Below, piece after piece: positions 1 through 7,411 of a DNA stretch of 22,904 nt (position 1 is the first letter of the stretch; every line of letters starts with the position of its first letter). Below the pieces are notes generated by a model. The model was not told the DNA's origin, made no database searches, and worked only from the letters and a program-made list of their open reading frames with translations. Origin of the DNA: JBBSDV01 sp038240335 (GTDB taxonomy: Bacteria > Chloroflexota > Dehalococcoidia > DSTF01 > JACRBR01); NCBI GenBank assembly GCA_038240335.1, contig JBBSDV010000021.1:1-22904 (forward strand). The letters are read 5' to 3'. The position numbers and the translations under genes are program-made.

Positions 1-1292
1 TCGTAGAGGACGCGCTCGTGGGCGGCGTGCTGGTCGAGCAGGTAGACGCCTTCCGGTCCCTCCGCGACGACGTAGGTGTTGCCAACCTGACCGACGGGCC
101 GGAGCAGCGGCAGCCGATCGATCATCGCCACCGGCGCCGGCGACGGAGACGCGGCGAGCACGTCCTCGCGGGCCGTGAGCGCTGGTTGGGGCAGCGGTGC
201 CTGAAGGGGCGGCGTGCGCAGAAAGAGCGGCGGCACGTCCATGCCGGCGCGGGCATCGACGCCGCCCCAGATCGACGTCGAGGCGAGCGGCACCGTCGCG
301 GAGTCCGAGAGGGCGCGGCGCACCGCGCGCTGCAGCACGCCGAACACCTCGCGCTCGCGTCGCAGCCGCACCTCGGCCTTGGTTGGGTGGACGTTGACGT
401 CGACCTCATCGGCGGGCACGCGCAGGTCGAGGACGGCGATCGGGTGCCGGCCGATCGGCAGCATCCCCTGGTACGCCTCGCCAACGGCGAACGTCAGCGT
501 CCGGTTCTTCACCCAGCGGCGGTTCACATAGAGGCCGATGTAGTTACGGGTCGATCGGTGCAGGCGCGGCTCGATGACGACGCCGCGGACGCCTGCCTCA
601 CCCTCGTTCGCCGGCGGCGCATCGAGCTCGATCGCCGCGGCGGCGACGTCTGCGCCGTAGACGGCGGCGATGGCGTCGATCAGGCTGCCGGCACCGTCGG
701 TCTGCAGCGTCGTCCTGCCGTCGATTATCAGCTCGAATCGCACTTCCGGATAGGCCATCGCGTAGTGGACGACGACCGACGACACCTGCGTCGACTCGCT
801 GGCCGGCGAGCGCAGGAAGCGCAAGCGCGGCTGTTGTGTCGAGAAGAGACGGTGTACCGAGAACGTCGTGCCCGGGGACGCAGCGCCGGCGCCTTCGTCC
901 GAGACCGCGCCGTCGCGGAGGCGGATGCGGGCGCCGACATCGTTGCCGTGGACGCGCGTCAGCAACTCGACCTCGCCGGCAGCGGCGATGCTGGGCAGCG
1001 CCTCCCCGCGGAAGCCGAGCGTGGCGATCCGCCAGAGGTCATCCTCGCCGGCGACTTTGCTCGTCGCGTGACGCTCGAAGGCGAGCCGCAGCTCGCCAGG
1101 CTCGATGCCGCAGCCGTTGTCGGCAACCCGGATCAGGGCCAGGCCGCCCTCGCGGATCTCGACGGCAACGCGCGTCGCGCCGGCATCGAGGGCGTTCTCG
1201 ACAAGTTCTTTCACGACGGAGGCCGGTCGCTCGATCACCTCGCCGGCGGCGATCTTCGCCGCCTCGTGCGGCGCCAGAATCCGGATCGGCAT
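1..1292 (-). CDS. mutL: DNA mismatch repair protein MutL (C-terminus beyond window)
   Basis: Mismatch-repair ATPase that links MutS recognition to downstream nicking and unwinding. About 430 codons are visible from an ATG at 1290-1292; the gene runs off the left edge. The N-terminal GHKL ATPase is clear: KELVENALDAGAT with E29 and N33, DNGCGI with D58, HATSKV near 75-80 and GFRGEAL near 93-99. A transducer domain follows (NRRWVKNRTL, then VNVHPTKAEVR), and then a Pro/Ala-rich linker. The last visible residues (LLDQHAAHERVLYD) begin the C-terminal dimerisation domain, so the presence of an endonuclease motif cannot be judged. One oddity is that the usual DLFYNTPAR segment reads RLFSTQQPR with no length change. 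The start is supported by GGAGGT at 1300-1305, 7 nt upstream, and a TACACT -10 at 1313-1318. The gene is divergent from the S8 protease. Family call is certain from motifs. Confidence 0.96.
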   Translation of the reverse strand, partial: MPIRILAPHEAAKIAAGEVIERPASVVKELVENALDAGATRVAVEIREGGLALIRVADNGCGIEPGELRLAFERHATSKVAGEDDLWRIATLGFRGEALPSIAAAGEVELLTRVHGNDVGARIRLRDGAVSDEGAGAASPGTTFSVHRLFSTQQPRLRFLRSPASESTQVSSVVVHYAMAYPEVRFELIIDGRTTLQTDGAGSLIDAIAAVYGADVAAAAIELDAPPANEGEAGVRGVVIEPRLHRSTRNYIGLYVNRRWVKNRTLTFAVGEAYQGMLPIGRHPIAVLDLRVPADEVDVNVHPTKAEVRLRREREVFGVLQRAVRRALSDSATVPLASTSIWGGVDARAGMDVPPLFLRTPPLQAPLPQPALTAREDVLAASPSPAPVAMIDRLPLLRPVGQVGNTYVVAEGPEGVYLLDQHAAHERVLY

Positions 1293-1299
1293 CGCTGCG

Positions 1300-1318
1300 A
1301 CCTCCGCTGGCGAGTGTA
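1300..1318 (-). promoter_or_regulatory. mutL -10 element and Shine-Dalgarno, very short leader
   Basis: On the minus strand TACACT (1313-1318) fits a -10 box. Six nucleotides later transcription would begin at about 1306, directly in front of GGAGGT (1300-1305), which lies 7 nt from the mutL ATG. The predicted leader is only about 14 nt and is almost entirely the ribosome binding site. No convincing -35 is seen. Confidence 0.5.
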
Positions 1319-1340
1319 GCATCTGGGGAGTCGGTCATTC

Positions 1341-1401
1341 GTAGTTTGTGTTTGTAGTTTGTGTTCGGTCGTCGGTCAACAGTCACCAGTCGCCCAGTGA
1401 C
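1341..1401. repeat. Short direct repeats in the mutL / S8 protease spacer
   Basis: GTAGTTTGTGTT occurs at 1341-1352 and again at 1354-1365, a 13-bp period. It is followed by a CAGT/CACC-rich run in which GTCAC (1382-1386) and GTGAC (1397-1401) form a small inverted repeat. The base composition is more T-rich than the neighbouring genes. It looks like decayed tandem-repeat DNA; a function is not evident. Confidence 0.5.
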
Positions 1402-1455
1402 CCAGACGTGCTACCCTCACGTCGACGCAAGGGATGCGGTTGGGGAGGATGGCCG

Positions 1456-2853
1456 GTGAGGCCGATCGGCCACGCACGGAACGCGGCGCTGTCGCTCCTC
1501 GCGGCCTGCATGCTGCTGGTATTCGTCGCCGCGACGTGCGCGGTTCCCGCCTCACCTGGCGCGCCGCCGCCACCCTCACCATCGGTTGCGGTGCCAGCAC
1601 CGATCCGGCCCGCCACCTCGATCATCGTCCGCGCCCGCAGCGCCGCTGATCTCGACACGGTCGCCGTATATGCGCGCGGCCTCGGGTACACGGAGGCGAG
1701 CCGTGTCGAGACGCCGCCGGCGCTCAACCTCGTGCCACCGGCCGGTTCGACGATCGCGCGGTCGATCACCGACTTTCGGGCGAAGGCGAGCGTCCTCTAT
1801 GCCGAGCCATCGTACGCGCTGCGCCGCGCCGACACGCCGGCCGACGCCCTGTTCCCGCGCGAGCAGCCGTATCTCTCCGCCGTGCACGCGCCGGAGGCGT
1901 GGGACATCGAGAAAGGCCGGCCGGACGTCATCGTCGCCGTCCTCGACACGGGGATCGATACGACGCATCCCGACCTCCATGGCCGGATCTGGACGAACAC
2001 GGCGGAGATTCCGAACAACGGCATCGACGACGATCACGACGGCTGTATCGACGACGATCACGGCTGCGCCTTCGTGCCCGATCCCGAGCCGGGGTGCGCG
2101 GCAGCGACGGAAGGCGCCGTGCGAGACGATCTCGGGCATGGCACGTTCGTCTCGGGGATCATCGCCGCGGGCGGCAACGGCCGCGGCATGGTCGGCGTCG
2201 CGCGCGGCGTCACGATCATCCCGGTCAAGGTGCTCGACTGCAGCGGCGGCGGCAGCAGCTTCGCCCTCGCTGAGGGCATCCTCTACGCCGTCCAGCACGG
2301 CGCCGCGGTGCTCAACGTCAGCCTCGGCGGCCCGGTCGATTCCGCGTTCATCAAGGAGGCGATCCGGATCGCCCGCGACGACTACGGCGTGCTGCTCGTC
2401 GCGGCGACGGGCAACACCGGTGGCGCTGTCGAGTACCCCGCGCGTTACCCGGACGTCCTCGCGGTCGGCGCGACATCGGCCGACCCGAATCGCCGCGCGT
2501 CGTTCTCGGACACCGGTCCAGAGGTCGACGTCGTCGCCGTCGGCGAGCAGATCATCGGCACGGTGCCGAGGGGCACGTGCCGGACATTCCTCGCGTGTCT
2601 CGACGGTGAGGATGCGTACGCCTCGGGCGACGGCACCTCGTTCGCCGCGCCGCAGGTGACCGGCCTCGTCGCCCTGATGCTCTCGCACCGCCGCGCCCTG
2701 AGCCCGGCGGCGATCGTCTCGATCATCAAGGCGACGGCCGATCCCGTCCCAGCCGGCGATCGTGCCGACTGGGCCGGCGCCGGCCGCGTCAACATGCTCC
2801 GCGCACTGACGCCCGAGTTCCGCCTCAGCGCTCCGGGCGTCGCGCGGGGGTGA
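1456..2853 (+). CDS. Secreted subtilisin-like serine protease (peptidase S8)
   Basis: Exported S8-family endopeptidase, 465 aa from a GTG at 1456. This start was chosen because GGGGAGG (1442-1448) sits 7 nt upstream and the following residues form a proper signal peptide (basic start, then AALSLLAACMLLVFVAA). An upstream in-frame ATG at 1348 would add 36 untypical residues encoded by repeat-like DNA. After the signal come a Pro-rich stretch and a prodomain-like region ending before LFPREQPYL. The catalytic triad is complete: D164 (AVLDTGID), H228 (GHGTFVSG) and S395 (GTSFAAP), with oxyanion N320 (AATGN). A Cys- and Asp-rich insert (NNGIDDDHDGCIDDDHGC) between D and H probably binds calcium, as in related secreted subtilases. 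Cleavage after AATC would give a lipid-modified Cys, but the lipobox is poor. A TACCCT at 1412-1417 is a weak -10 candidate. Substrate unknown. Confidence 0.93.
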   Translation: MRPIGHARNAALSLLAACMLLVFVAATCAVPASPGAPPPPSPSVAVPAPIRPATSIIVRARSAADLDTVAVYARGLGYTEASRVETPPALNLVPPAGSTIARSITDFRAKASVLYAEPSYALRRADTPADALFPREQPYLSAVHAPEAWDIEKGRPDVIVAVLDTGIDTTHPDLHGRIWTNTAEIPNNGIDDDHDGCIDDDHGCAFVPDPEPGCAAATEGAVRDDLGHGTFVSGIIAAGGNGRGMVGVARGVTIIPVKVLDCSGGGSSFALAEGILYAVQHGAAVLNVSLGGPVDSAFIKEAIRIARDDYGVLLVAATGNTGGAVEYPARYPDVLAVGATSADPNRRASFSDTGPEVDVVAVGEQIIGTVPRGTCRTFLACLDGEDAYASGDGTSFAAPQVTGLVALMLSHRRALSPAAIVSIIKATADPVPAGDRADWAGAGRVNMLRALTPEFRLSAPGVARG

Positions 2854-2905
2854 GGGTAGTTGTTCGATTGCGGGGACTGCTCACTGCGACGACGCGCCTC
2901 CGCAC

Positions 2906-4426
2906 CTACCGCTTGCCGCCGAAGATGCCGCCGAGGATGCCGCGGGTGATCTGGCGGCCGAGCTGGCTGCCGGCGGCGCGCATGGTGCTCTTCATCATGC
3001 TGTCGACGAGGTCGTCGCTTGAACGCCTGTGGGTCTGGCGTTCCGCCCGGGCGGCTTCTTTTTCCGCCTTCGCGGCATCCTTCTCGAATTGAGCGGCGGC
3101 CTTCTCCTGCGCCTTCTGCGCCTCGGCGGCGGCGGCCTGCTGCGTCTTTTCGTCGGCGCGGACCTTAAGCTTCTCGAACGCCGACTCGCGATCGATCGCG
3201 TTTTCGTAGTGGCCGAAGAGCACCGAGCCGGTGATGATCTGCTTGCGCTGATCCGGTGTGATCGGGCCGATCTGGCTGTGCGGCGGTATGACGAACGCGC
3301 GCTCGACGATCGACGGCGTGCCCTTCTCTTCCAGGGTTGAGATCAGCGCTTCACCGACGGCGAGTTCCGTGATCACGGTGGCGACGTCCACCTTCGGGTT
3401 GGCGCGGAAAGTCTGTGCCGCCGCCTTCACCGCCTTCTGGTCGAGCGGCGTGAAGGCGCGAAGAGCGTGCTGGACGCGGTTGCCGAGCTGGCCGAGGACG
3501 ACCTCCGGGATGTCGAGCGGGTTCTGGCTGATGAAGTAGACGCCGACGCCCTTCGAGCGCACGAGGCGGACGACCTGCTCGATCTTGTCGAGAAGGACCT
3601 TCGGTGCATCGTGGAACAGCAGGTGCGCCTCGTCGAAGAAGAAGACGAGCTTGGGTTTCTCCGGATCGCCGATTTCGGGTAGCGATTGATAGAGCTCGGA
3701 AAGGATGTACAGCAGCAGCGATGCGTAGGTCTGCGGCATCTGCATGAGCTTGTCGGCAACGAGGATGTTGACGACGCCGCGACCCTGGGCATCGGTCTGG
3801 AGCAGGTCGTTGATATCGAGCGCCGGCTCGCCGAAGAGTTTGTCGCCGGCCTGCTGCTCGAGCACAAGCAGGCCGCGCTGGATCGCGCCGATGCTGGCGG
3901 CGGAGATGTTGCCATATTGCGTCTGGAAGTCGGCAGGATTGTCGCCCGCATACTTCAACATCGCCTGAAGGTCCTTCAAGTCAAGGAGCAACAGCCCGTT
4001 ATCGTCGGCAATCTTGAAGACGATCTGCAGGACGCCTTCCTGCGTGTCGTTGAGATTGAGCATGTGCGACAAGAGGAGCGGCCCCATCTCGGAGACCGTC
4101 GTGCGGATCGGATGGCCACCCTCGCCGAGTACGTCCCAGAATGTGACGGGAGAGCCTGCGAACGTGTAGTCGGGGAGCGCGAGCTGCTTGATTCGATCGG
4201 CGATGCGCGGCGTCGCGGAGCCGGCCTGACTGATGCCCGAGAGGTCGCCCTTGACGTCGGCCATGAACACCGGCACACCGATGCTGCTCAGGCTCTCAGC
4301 AAGCACCTGCAACGTGACGGTCTTGCCCGTGCCTGTTGCCCCGGCGATGAGGCCGTGGCGATTCGCCATGCCCGGTAGAAGGACAACGTCGCGATCGCAT
4401 TTCGCTATCAACAGCGGATCGGGCAT
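2906..4426 (-). CDS. HerA-like P-loop ATPase, DUF853 family
   Basis: Predicted cytoplasmic ATPase of the HerA/FtsK superfamily, DUF853 (helicase HerA-like C-terminal) branch, 506 aa. Start ATG at 4424-4426 is preceded by GAGG 6 nt upstream. Walker A is GATGTGKT at 29-36 and Walker B is KLVFFFDEAHLLF near 259-271, with the acidic pair D265/E266. FISQNPLDIPEVVLGQLGNRV near 298-318 fits the sensor region. The C-terminus (about 418-466) is a long Ala/Glu/Lys/Arg coiled-coil segment, followed by a Gly-rich tail (GILGGIFGGKR). This family is widespread but poorly characterised; a DNA-translocase role is inferred from relatives and no NurA partner is present nearby. It lies downstream of tsaE on the same strand but after a 179-nt gap with its own promoter. 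It converges with the S8 protease. Confidence 0.9.
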   Translation of the reverse strand: MPDPLLIAKCDRDVVLLPGMANRHGLIAGATGTGKTVTLQVLAESLSSIGVPVFMADVKGDLSGISQAGSATPRIADRIKQLALPDYTFAGSPVTFWDVLGEGGHPIRTTVSEMGPLLLSHMLNLNDTQEGVLQIVFKIADDNGLLLLDLKDLQAMLKYAGDNPADFQTQYGNISAASIGAIQRGLLVLEQQAGDKLFGEPALDINDLLQTDAQGRGVVNILVADKLMQMPQTYASLLLYILSELYQSLPEIGDPEKPKLVFFFDEAHLLFHDAPKVLLDKIEQVVRLVRSKGVGVYFISQNPLDIPEVVLGQLGNRVQHALRAFTPLDQKAVKAAAQTFRANPKVDVATVITELAVGEALISTLEEKGTPSIVERAFVIPPHSQIGPITPDQRKQIITGSVLFGHYENAIDRESAFEKLKVRADEKTQQAAAAEAQKAQEKAAAQFEKDAAKAEKEAARAERQTHRRSSDDLVDSMMKSTMRAAGSQLGRQITRGILGGIFGGKR

Positions 4427-4436
4427 CCAGCACCTC

Positions 4437-4484
4437 AAAAAACAAAACGCGCGCCTAGTGCGCCGATCTTGTGTCGCTGCGCGC
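4437..4484 (-). terminator. GC-rich arms plus T-tract just before the DUF853 start
   Basis: On the minus strand GCGCGC arms (4479-4484 and 4449-4454) are followed by TTTTGTTTTTT (4447-4437), and the ribosome binding site GAGG follows at once. It resembles an intrinsic terminator or attenuator. The stem is only 6 bp with a long loop, so the call is weak. Confidence 0.25.
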
Positions 4485-4525
4485 CTGTGGCAGGCGATCG
4501 AAACAAAGCTGTGGCGCCTCGCGCG

Positions 4526-4554
4526 AGTATATCGATCGCGGTCAGCACGCCCAA
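4526..4554 (-). promoter_or_regulatory. Promoter of the DUF853 ATPase gene
   Basis: Minus strand: TATACT at 4526-4531 as -10 and TTGGGC at 4549-4554 as a partial -35, separated by 17 bp. The predicted leader is about 95 nt and includes the T-tract next to the start. It lies in the spacer after tsaE, so the ATPase gene need not depend on the thiL-tsaE transcript. Confidence 0.4.
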
Positions 4555-4605
4555 CGGCGGCCACCAATCGCCCTGCCGGGAGTGCGCCGGCGGCCGGTGC
4601 TCGTA

Positions 4606-5091
4606 CTAACGCGCGGCCTTGCGGCCATCGAGGCGCTGGCATAGCGCTACGTACCGCTTCCCGCGCGGCTCGATCTCGATGCGACGGGCGTGGGCGCCCG
4701 CCGCGTCGTACGACAGGCGCACCAGCAGGTGTTCTGCCGGCATCTCGGCGAGGGCGCGCTCCGGCCACTCGACGACGAGCACCCCCGGCGCCGCGTGCTC
4801 GTCGATCATGAGCTCGGCAACTTGCTGCGGATCCTCGAGCCGGTAGAGGTCGGCGTGATAGAGGCGGAGGTTCGCGCCGTCATATTCGTTCATGATCACG
4901 AACGACGAGCTCTTGATCGGATCAGCGACCCCGAGGCCGCGGCCGATGCCCTGCGCCAGCACGGTCTTGCCGGCGCCAAGTTCTCCTGACAGCAGCACCA
5001 CGTCGCCTGCGGCCAGCAGCCGACCGATGCGTTCGCCGAGCCTCCTCGTCGCCGCAACCGTCGCGCTCGCGATCGCCGGCCTGCCGTTCAT
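4606..5091 (-). CDS. tsaE: tRNA t6A biosynthesis ATPase TsaE
   Basis: Small P-loop ATPase of the TsaB-TsaD-TsaE complex that makes N6-threonylcarbamoyladenosine at position 37 of ANN-decoding tRNAs; 161 aa, the usual size or slightly longer. Walker A is GELGAGKT at 36-43, followed by the switch segment SSSFVIMNEY (61-70). The family hallmark LYHADLYRL lies at 78-85 (usually LYHFDLYRL), and VVEWPER at 106-112 carries the Walker-B-like acidic residue. The ATG at 5089-5091 overlaps the thiL stop codon (ATGA), so translation is likely coupled to thiL. A thiL-tsaE-tsaB order is common in bacteria, but here tsaB and tsaD are not adjacent and must lie elsewhere. Confidence 0.95.
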   Translation of the reverse strand: MNGRPAIASATVAATRRLGERIGRLLAAGDVVLLSGELGAGKTVLAQGIGRGLGVADPIKSSSFVIMNEYDGANLRLYHADLYRLEDPQQVAELMIDEHAAPGVLVVEWPERALAEMPAEHLLVRLSYDAAGAHARRIEIEPRGKRYVALCQRLDGRKAAR

Positions 5092-6095
5092 GAGGGAGCA
5101 GCCGCCAGATGATCCCAGCCGGCACCTGGCAACGCGACCTCCGTGCCGTCTTCGCGAAGCACACGAACGCGCGCGTCACCTTCGACCATTCGCCCGACGA
5201 TGACCAAAGGTGTCACTAGCGCCGCGGATGTCCCCGCGAGCGTCGCTTCGTCGCCGACAAGCAGCAGTTCGTAGTCCTCGCCACCCGTGGCCGCGAGCAT
5301 TGCCGCGTCTTCCGGGAAGCGTTCAGCGAGGCCGGGCTCAACGGGCACACGACCAAGAGATAGTTCCGCGCCGAAGCGGCTCGCATGGCAGATGTGGCCG
5401 AGATCCTGCACGAGGCCGTCGCTGATATCCATGCCGCATCGGACGCCGCTCGCGATCGCCGCATGACCGGCGTCGAGTCGCGGCAGCGGTCGCATGTGCC
5501 GATCGATGAGCGAGCGTTCGCCTTCGGATGTGAGTTGCTGCCCGGCGAGCAACAGCCGCAACCCGCCAGCCGAGCCACCGAGCGGCCCGCTAACGGCGAT
5601 AAGGTCGCCAGCCGCCGCTGTATCGCGCTTCAGCAGCAACGGAACGCCGTTTCCGTCAAGCGCCGCTGTCCCATTCAGCGCGATCGTGATCGCGAACACC
5701 GGCGATGAGACGATATCACCCCCGGCGATCGTGACGCCGAAGGCGGCGGAGCAGTCGCGCAGACCGGCATACAGCTCGTCGATCGCCTCGACTAATGCGT
5801 CCGCCGGCAGGCACAGCGTGACGAGCGCAAACGCCGGCTCGCCGCCCATCGCCGCAATGTCGCTGATGTTGGTCGCCAGCGCCTTCCATCCAACGTCCCG
5901 CCAGGCAACCTTGTCAGGCAGGAAGTGCGGCCCGGCAACCATCGTGTCGGTCGTCGCGATCACATATTCGTCACCGCTGCGCCACACCGCTGCATCGTCC
6001 CCAGGGCCGACCAGCAGTCGCCCATCATCTAATTCGGATGGGCCTGCGCGAAGCCGTGCGATCAATCCAAACTCGCCCAGGTCGGATACCTTCAT
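5088..6095 (-). CDS. thiL: Thiamine-monophosphate kinase ThiL
   Basis: Phosphorylates thiamine monophosphate to thiamine diphosphate, the last step of cofactor synthesis; 335 aa, typical length. PurM/ThiL-fold motifs are in order: GDDAAV (32-37), TTDTMV (49-53 region), KALATNISDIAAMGG (71-85), AGGD (124-127), DISDGL (223-228) and GGEDYELL (271-278). These include the acidic residues that bind magnesium and ATP. The ATG at 6093-6095 has no Shine-Dalgarno; instead TATACT (6103-6108) lies 7 nt upstream, predicting a leaderless mRNA. It is the first gene of a pair with tsaE (4-nt overlap) and is divergent from the cysteine synthase gene. No thiamine riboswitch-like leader exists because there is almost no leader. 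Confidence 0.96.
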   Translation of the reverse strand: MKVSDLGEFGLIARLRAGPSELDDGRLLVGPGDDAAVWRSGDEYVIATTDTMVAGPHFLPDKVAWRDVGWKALATNISDIAAMGGEPAFALVTLCLPADALVEAIDELYAGLRDCSAAFGVTIAGGDIVSSPVFAITIALNGTAALDGNGVPLLLKRDTAAAGDLIAVSGPLGGSAGGLRLLLAGQQLTSEGERSLIDRHMRPLPRLDAGHAAIASGVRCGMDISDGLVQDLGHICHASRFGAELSLGRVPVEPGLAERFPEDAAMLAATGGEDYELLLVGDEATLAGTSAALVTPLVIVGRMVEGDARVRVLREDGTEVALPGAGWDHLAAAPS

Positions 6096-6102
6096 TGCGC
6101 CA

Positions 6103-6108
6103 AGTATA
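6103..6108 (-). promoter_or_regulatory. -10 element of leaderless thiL
   Basis: TATACT on the minus strand, 7 nt before the thiL ATG at 6095. With the usual 6-7 nt from -10 to +1, transcription would start at the A of the ATG. No -35 match at 17-18 bp was found. Confidence 0.55.
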
Positions 6109-6170
6109 GGATGAGGGCCGGGTGGTGGAGGGCGGAGCGGTGGACGGATCTAGCCATCTCCGGCCTCCCG

Positions 6171-6202
6171 GCGGTCGAACATCCAACATCAACGTCGACC
6201 GC
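6171..6202. promoter_or_regulatory. 8-bp inverted repeat in the thiL / cysteine synthase spacer
   Basis: GCGGTCGA (6171-6178) and TCGACCGC (6195-6202) are perfect inverted arms around a 16-nt centre. The centre contains most of the dispersed AACATCCAACATC repeat (6178-6190). The position between two divergent promoters fits an operator or a structured repeat. The 3' arm ends about 26 nt before the cysteine synthase -10. Confidence 0.4.
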
Positions 6203-6227
6203 ATACACACCCAGCAGCCCGCAAAGC

Positions 6228-6233
6228 TACACT
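6228..6233 (+). promoter_or_regulatory. -10 element of leaderless cysteine synthase gene
   Basis: TACACT, then six nucleotides, then the ATG at 6240. No Shine-Dalgarno is visible in the 20 nt before the start. The same hexamer precedes mutL (1313-1318) and the AOR-family gene (19635-19640). Confidence 0.55.
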
Positions 6234-6239
6234 CCCCGC

Positions 6240-7178
6240 ATGCACCACCGCCACGTCCTTCATACGATCGGCCGGACGCCGATGGTCGAGCTGCGCCACC
6301 TCTCGCCGCGGCCGGAGGTGAAGCTATACGCCAAGCTTGAGGGGTGGAATCCGACGGGCTCGATCAAAGACCGCATCGTGAAGCACATGATCCAGCACGC
6401 CGAGCGCGACGGCCTGCTCGTGCCCGGCGACACGGTGATCGAGGCGAGCACCGGCAATACCGGCATCGCCCTCGCGATGATTGGCCGGGCGATGGGGTAC
6501 CGCACTCGCATCATCCTGCCCGAGAACGTGTATCCCGAGATCCCGCGCACGCTGGGCGTCTATGGCGCCGACGTGCATTGGGTGCCGGGCGCAGCGGGCA
6601 TCACGGGCGCGATGAAGGTGGCGCGCGAGATGGCCGCGGACGGGCGCGTATTCATGCTCGACCAGTTCTGCAACGAGCACAATGCCCGCGCTCACTATGT
6701 CTGGACCGGGCCGGAGATCCTTGAGGACGTCCCCGACGTCGATATCTTCCTCGCCGGCCTCGGCACGGGCGGGACGCTCATGGGCACGGGGCATCGCCTG
6801 AAGGAGCAGAACCCGCGCACGAAGGTGATCGCCGTCGAGCCGCACCCCGGCAATCAGCTGCAAGGTCTGAAGAGCCTCGCCGATGGCTTCATCCCGCCGA
6901 TCCTCGACCTCTCGTTTCTCGACGGCAAGATGCTCGTGCGCAGCGGTCACGCCTTCCGCGCGGCGCGGCTGATGATGCAGCGAGAAGGCATCTTCGGCGG
7001 CGTTTCCGCGGGCGCTGTGCTGCATGCAGGCCTGAAGTTCGCTGAGCGCCTCGACAAGGGAAACATCGTGATGATCTTCGCCGACTCCGGATGGAAATAT
7101 CTGGAGACGAACTTGTGGTCCCGCGACCTCCCTTCGGAGGAGCACGAGGAGGCGATGGACGACATCATCTGGTGGTGA
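6240..7178 (+). CDS. cysM: PLP-dependent cysteine synthase, CysM-like
   Basis: Fold-type II PLP enzyme of the O-acetylserine sulfhydrylase / cystathionine beta-synthase family, 312 aa, making cysteine from an activated serine and a sulfide donor. The PLP lysine is K43 in NPTGSIKDR (38-45). The substrate loop is EASTGNTG (68-75) and the phosphate-binding loop is GLGTGGTL. Near the C-terminus SGWKYLET matches a CysM-type ending, seen in the mycobacterial enzyme that takes sulfur from a thiocarboxylated CysO carrier; CysO use here is only a possibility. The ATG at 6240 was chosen over an upstream in-frame start at 6111 because homology begins at HVLHTIGRTPMVEL and a -10 box lies 6 nt upstream. 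It is divergent from thiL. The C-terminus is acidic and ends DDIIWW. CysK-like or beta-synthase activity cannot be excluded. Confidence 0.9.
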   Translation: MHHRHVLHTIGRTPMVELRHLSPRPEVKLYAKLEGWNPTGSIKDRIVKHMIQHAERDGLLVPGDTVIEASTGNTGIALAMIGRAMGYRTRIILPENVYPEIPRTLGVYGADVHWVPGAAGITGAMKVAREMAADGRVFMLDQFCNEHNARAHYVWTGPEILEDVPDVDIFLAGLGTGGTLMGTGHRLKEQNPRTKVIAVEPHPGNQLQGLKSLADGFIPPILDLSFLDGKMLVRSGHAFRAARLMMQREGIFGGVSAGAVLHAGLKFAERLDKGNIVMIFADSGWKYLETNLWSRDLPSEEHEEAMDDIIWW

Positions 7179-7411
7179 TGGGCGCGCGGTGAGAGGCGGC
7201 GAGGTGAGAAGCGAGAGAATGAGAATTGAGGCGGGACGCGTCGAACCGCGGTCGGCAGCCGCCGGCTACGGTGTCGAGGTCTATCGTCCTCATCTCGCAA
7301 ATCGTTGGCGCTCCGATTTCCGACTATGACTTCCGACGGCGCACGCTTGACCTTCGCCTCCGCGTCCTCACCCGAATTGCTCCTCGCCACGGGCATCGCG
7401 ATACTCTGCGC
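7179..7411. other. Spacer with purine-rich low-complexity run
   Basis: About 230 nt between the cysteine synthase and the CoA-ester lyase. The part around 7188-7230 is a G/A-rich run built of GTGAGA, GCGAGA and ATGAGA-like units, with a lower-GC stretch after it. No gene is supported. The downstream promoter lies at its right end. Confidence 0.5.
7400..7407 (+). promoter_or_regulatory. -10 element of probably leaderless CitE-like gene
   Basis: GATACTCT before the ATG at 7412. Either GATACT (6-nt spacer) or TACTCT (4-nt spacer) can serve as the -10 box. There is no Shine-Dalgarno. This is weaker than the other leaderless starts because neither register is ideal. Confidence 0.35.

Noticed and set aside
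18..1319. 433-codon open frame on the plus strand
   Set aside because: It is antisense to mutL, whose ATPase motifs are unambiguous. The peptide is Arg/Asp/His-rich and resembles no protein; it is a GC-rich shadow frame.
1576..2688. 370-codon minus-strand open frame
   Set aside because: It is antisense to the S8 protease with an intact catalytic triad.
2906..4426. HerA-NurA type defence or end-resection operon
   Set aside because: The DUF853 ATPase has no nuclease partner; its neighbours are tsaE and an oppositely oriented protease.
5088..6110. Thiamine (TPP) riboswitch for thiL
   Set aside because: The -10 box lies 7 nt from the ATG, leaving no leader in which a riboswitch could form.
7226..7411. 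Upstream extension of the CitE-like protein by 62 codons
   Set aside because: The family begins at the ATG 7412; the extension is translated from low-complexity spacer DNA.
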